Positions 63,706 through 64,000 of a stretch of 64,000 bases of DNA are shown here, piece by piece. Below the pieces are notes generated by a model. It saw only the letters and a program-made list of their open reading frames with translations, was not told the DNA's origin and did not search any database. The stretch comes from Photobacterium leiognathi. GTDB lineage: Bacteria > Pseudomonadota > Gammaproteobacteria > Enterobacterales > Vibrionaceae. The stretch covers positions 930,001 through 994,000 of the forward strand of contig NZ_CP131601.1 of assembly GCF_030685535.1 (NCBI RefSeq), read 5' to 3'. Numbering within the stretch: the first letter of the stretch is position 1; each line of letters opens with the position of its first letter. The position numbers and the translations under genes were made by a program.

Positions 63706-64000
63706 TTACTTTTCAAGGAAGTTGGTAATGATACGAGTCACGGCTTCTGGTTTTTCAGCATGCAACCAATGACCTGTATTTGCCACCATATGCGCTTTGG
63801 CTTGAGGGAATTGACGCATTATTTCATCACGGTATTCAGGAACAATATAGTCAGACTCTTGGCCTTTGATGAATAACGTTTTCCCCATAAACGGCTCTGC
63901 TGCTGGTTGCCAGCTCATAATGGTACTGTAGTTTGCAATAATTCCATCAACGTTAAAACGCCATTGATAAGCGTCATCTTGTTTCGCTAAAGACTTGAGT
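63706..64000 (-). CDS. ybfF: Alpha/beta-hydrolase esterase YbfF, C-terminal part (runs off window)
   Basis: The frame is open from the window edge to a stop at 63706, so 97 codons of the C-terminus are visible. AYQWRFNVDGIIANYSTIMSW is typical of YbfF, followed by KTLFIKGQESDYIVPEY (the aspartate loop) and the catalytic histidine in VANTGHWLHAEKPEAV. YbfF hydrolyses short acyl esters. The nucleophile serine lies outside the window. Position beside DUF2788 and fldA agrees with E. coli synteny. Confidence 0.9.
   Translation of the reverse strand, partial: LKSLAKQDDAYQWRFNVDGIIANYSTIMSWQPAAEPFMGKTLFIKGQESDYIVPEYRDEIMRQFPQAKAHMVANTGHWLHAEKPEAVTRIITNFLEK

Overview
The window looks like core chromosome of a Vibrionaceae species, most likely Photobacterium. 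The evidence is a ToxR/ToxS pair divergent from htpG, an OmpU/OmpL-type porin, a NagC/NagB/NagE/chitobiase block beside glnS, low-to-moderate GC, and gene order that follows the E. coli/Vibrio backbone closely. Species cannot be fixed by eye; P. damselae-like is only a guess.

Layout. 1-1.2 kb: an ECF-type sigma factor and its overlapping DUF3379 partner. 1.2-11.7 kb: the fadI-fadJ beta-oxidation operon with a FadR-like operator, a frameshifted M16 protease gene, sixA, a ~268-bp palindromic repeat, then smrB and prmB. 11.7-18.8 kb: queC, a cysteine-synthase-family gene divergent from decR, tesB/ybaY, an IS4-family insertion abutting ybaZ, and the 4.5S SRP RNA gene ffs. 18.8-24.1 kb is the accessory stretch. 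It begins with a 1.9-kb Tn7-like transposon remnant just 3' of ffs, with both ends and several TnsB-type sites, an intact tnsA, a tnsB cut off before its catalytic domain, and the first 110 codons of a TOTE-type primase gene. An AT-rich gap follows, then a secreted sphingomyelinase gene translationally coupled to a lipase-foldase-like gene.

24.1-34.8 kb: an EAL protein, ybaM, an HDAC-like hydrolase, priC, a TauE/SafE permease, dinG, a strongly expressed porin, a YccT-like protein, a DksA/TraR-type protein, a 38-codon membrane peptide and ybaN. 34.9-46 kb: apt-dnaX-ybaB-recR, toxRS, htpG, adk, hemH and gsk, the E. coli order. dnaX carries an apparent 1-bp insertion upstream of an intact E. coli-type -1 slippery site. 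A second, apparently identical copy of the IS4-family element splits the terminator between gsk and asnB. 47.5-64 kb: asnB, a KefC-like antiporter, then the GlcNAc block nagC, nagB, nagE and chb, followed by glnS, a choloylglycine-hydrolase-family enzyme, fur, a DUF4442 protein, fldA, a DUF2788 protein and the 3' part of ybfF.

How it works together: most of the window is housekeeping (fatty-acid oxidation, DNA replication and repair, chaperone, heme, purine salvage, chitin/GlcNAc use, iron control). The unusual biology is the attachment site next to ffs. Tn7-like elements of the type I-F3 CRISPR-associated branch are known to use that site, and here a stripped-down relic remains beside a putative toxin/foldase pair. 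Two genes (M16 protease, dnaX) show single-base frame disruptions that may be real or sequencing errors.
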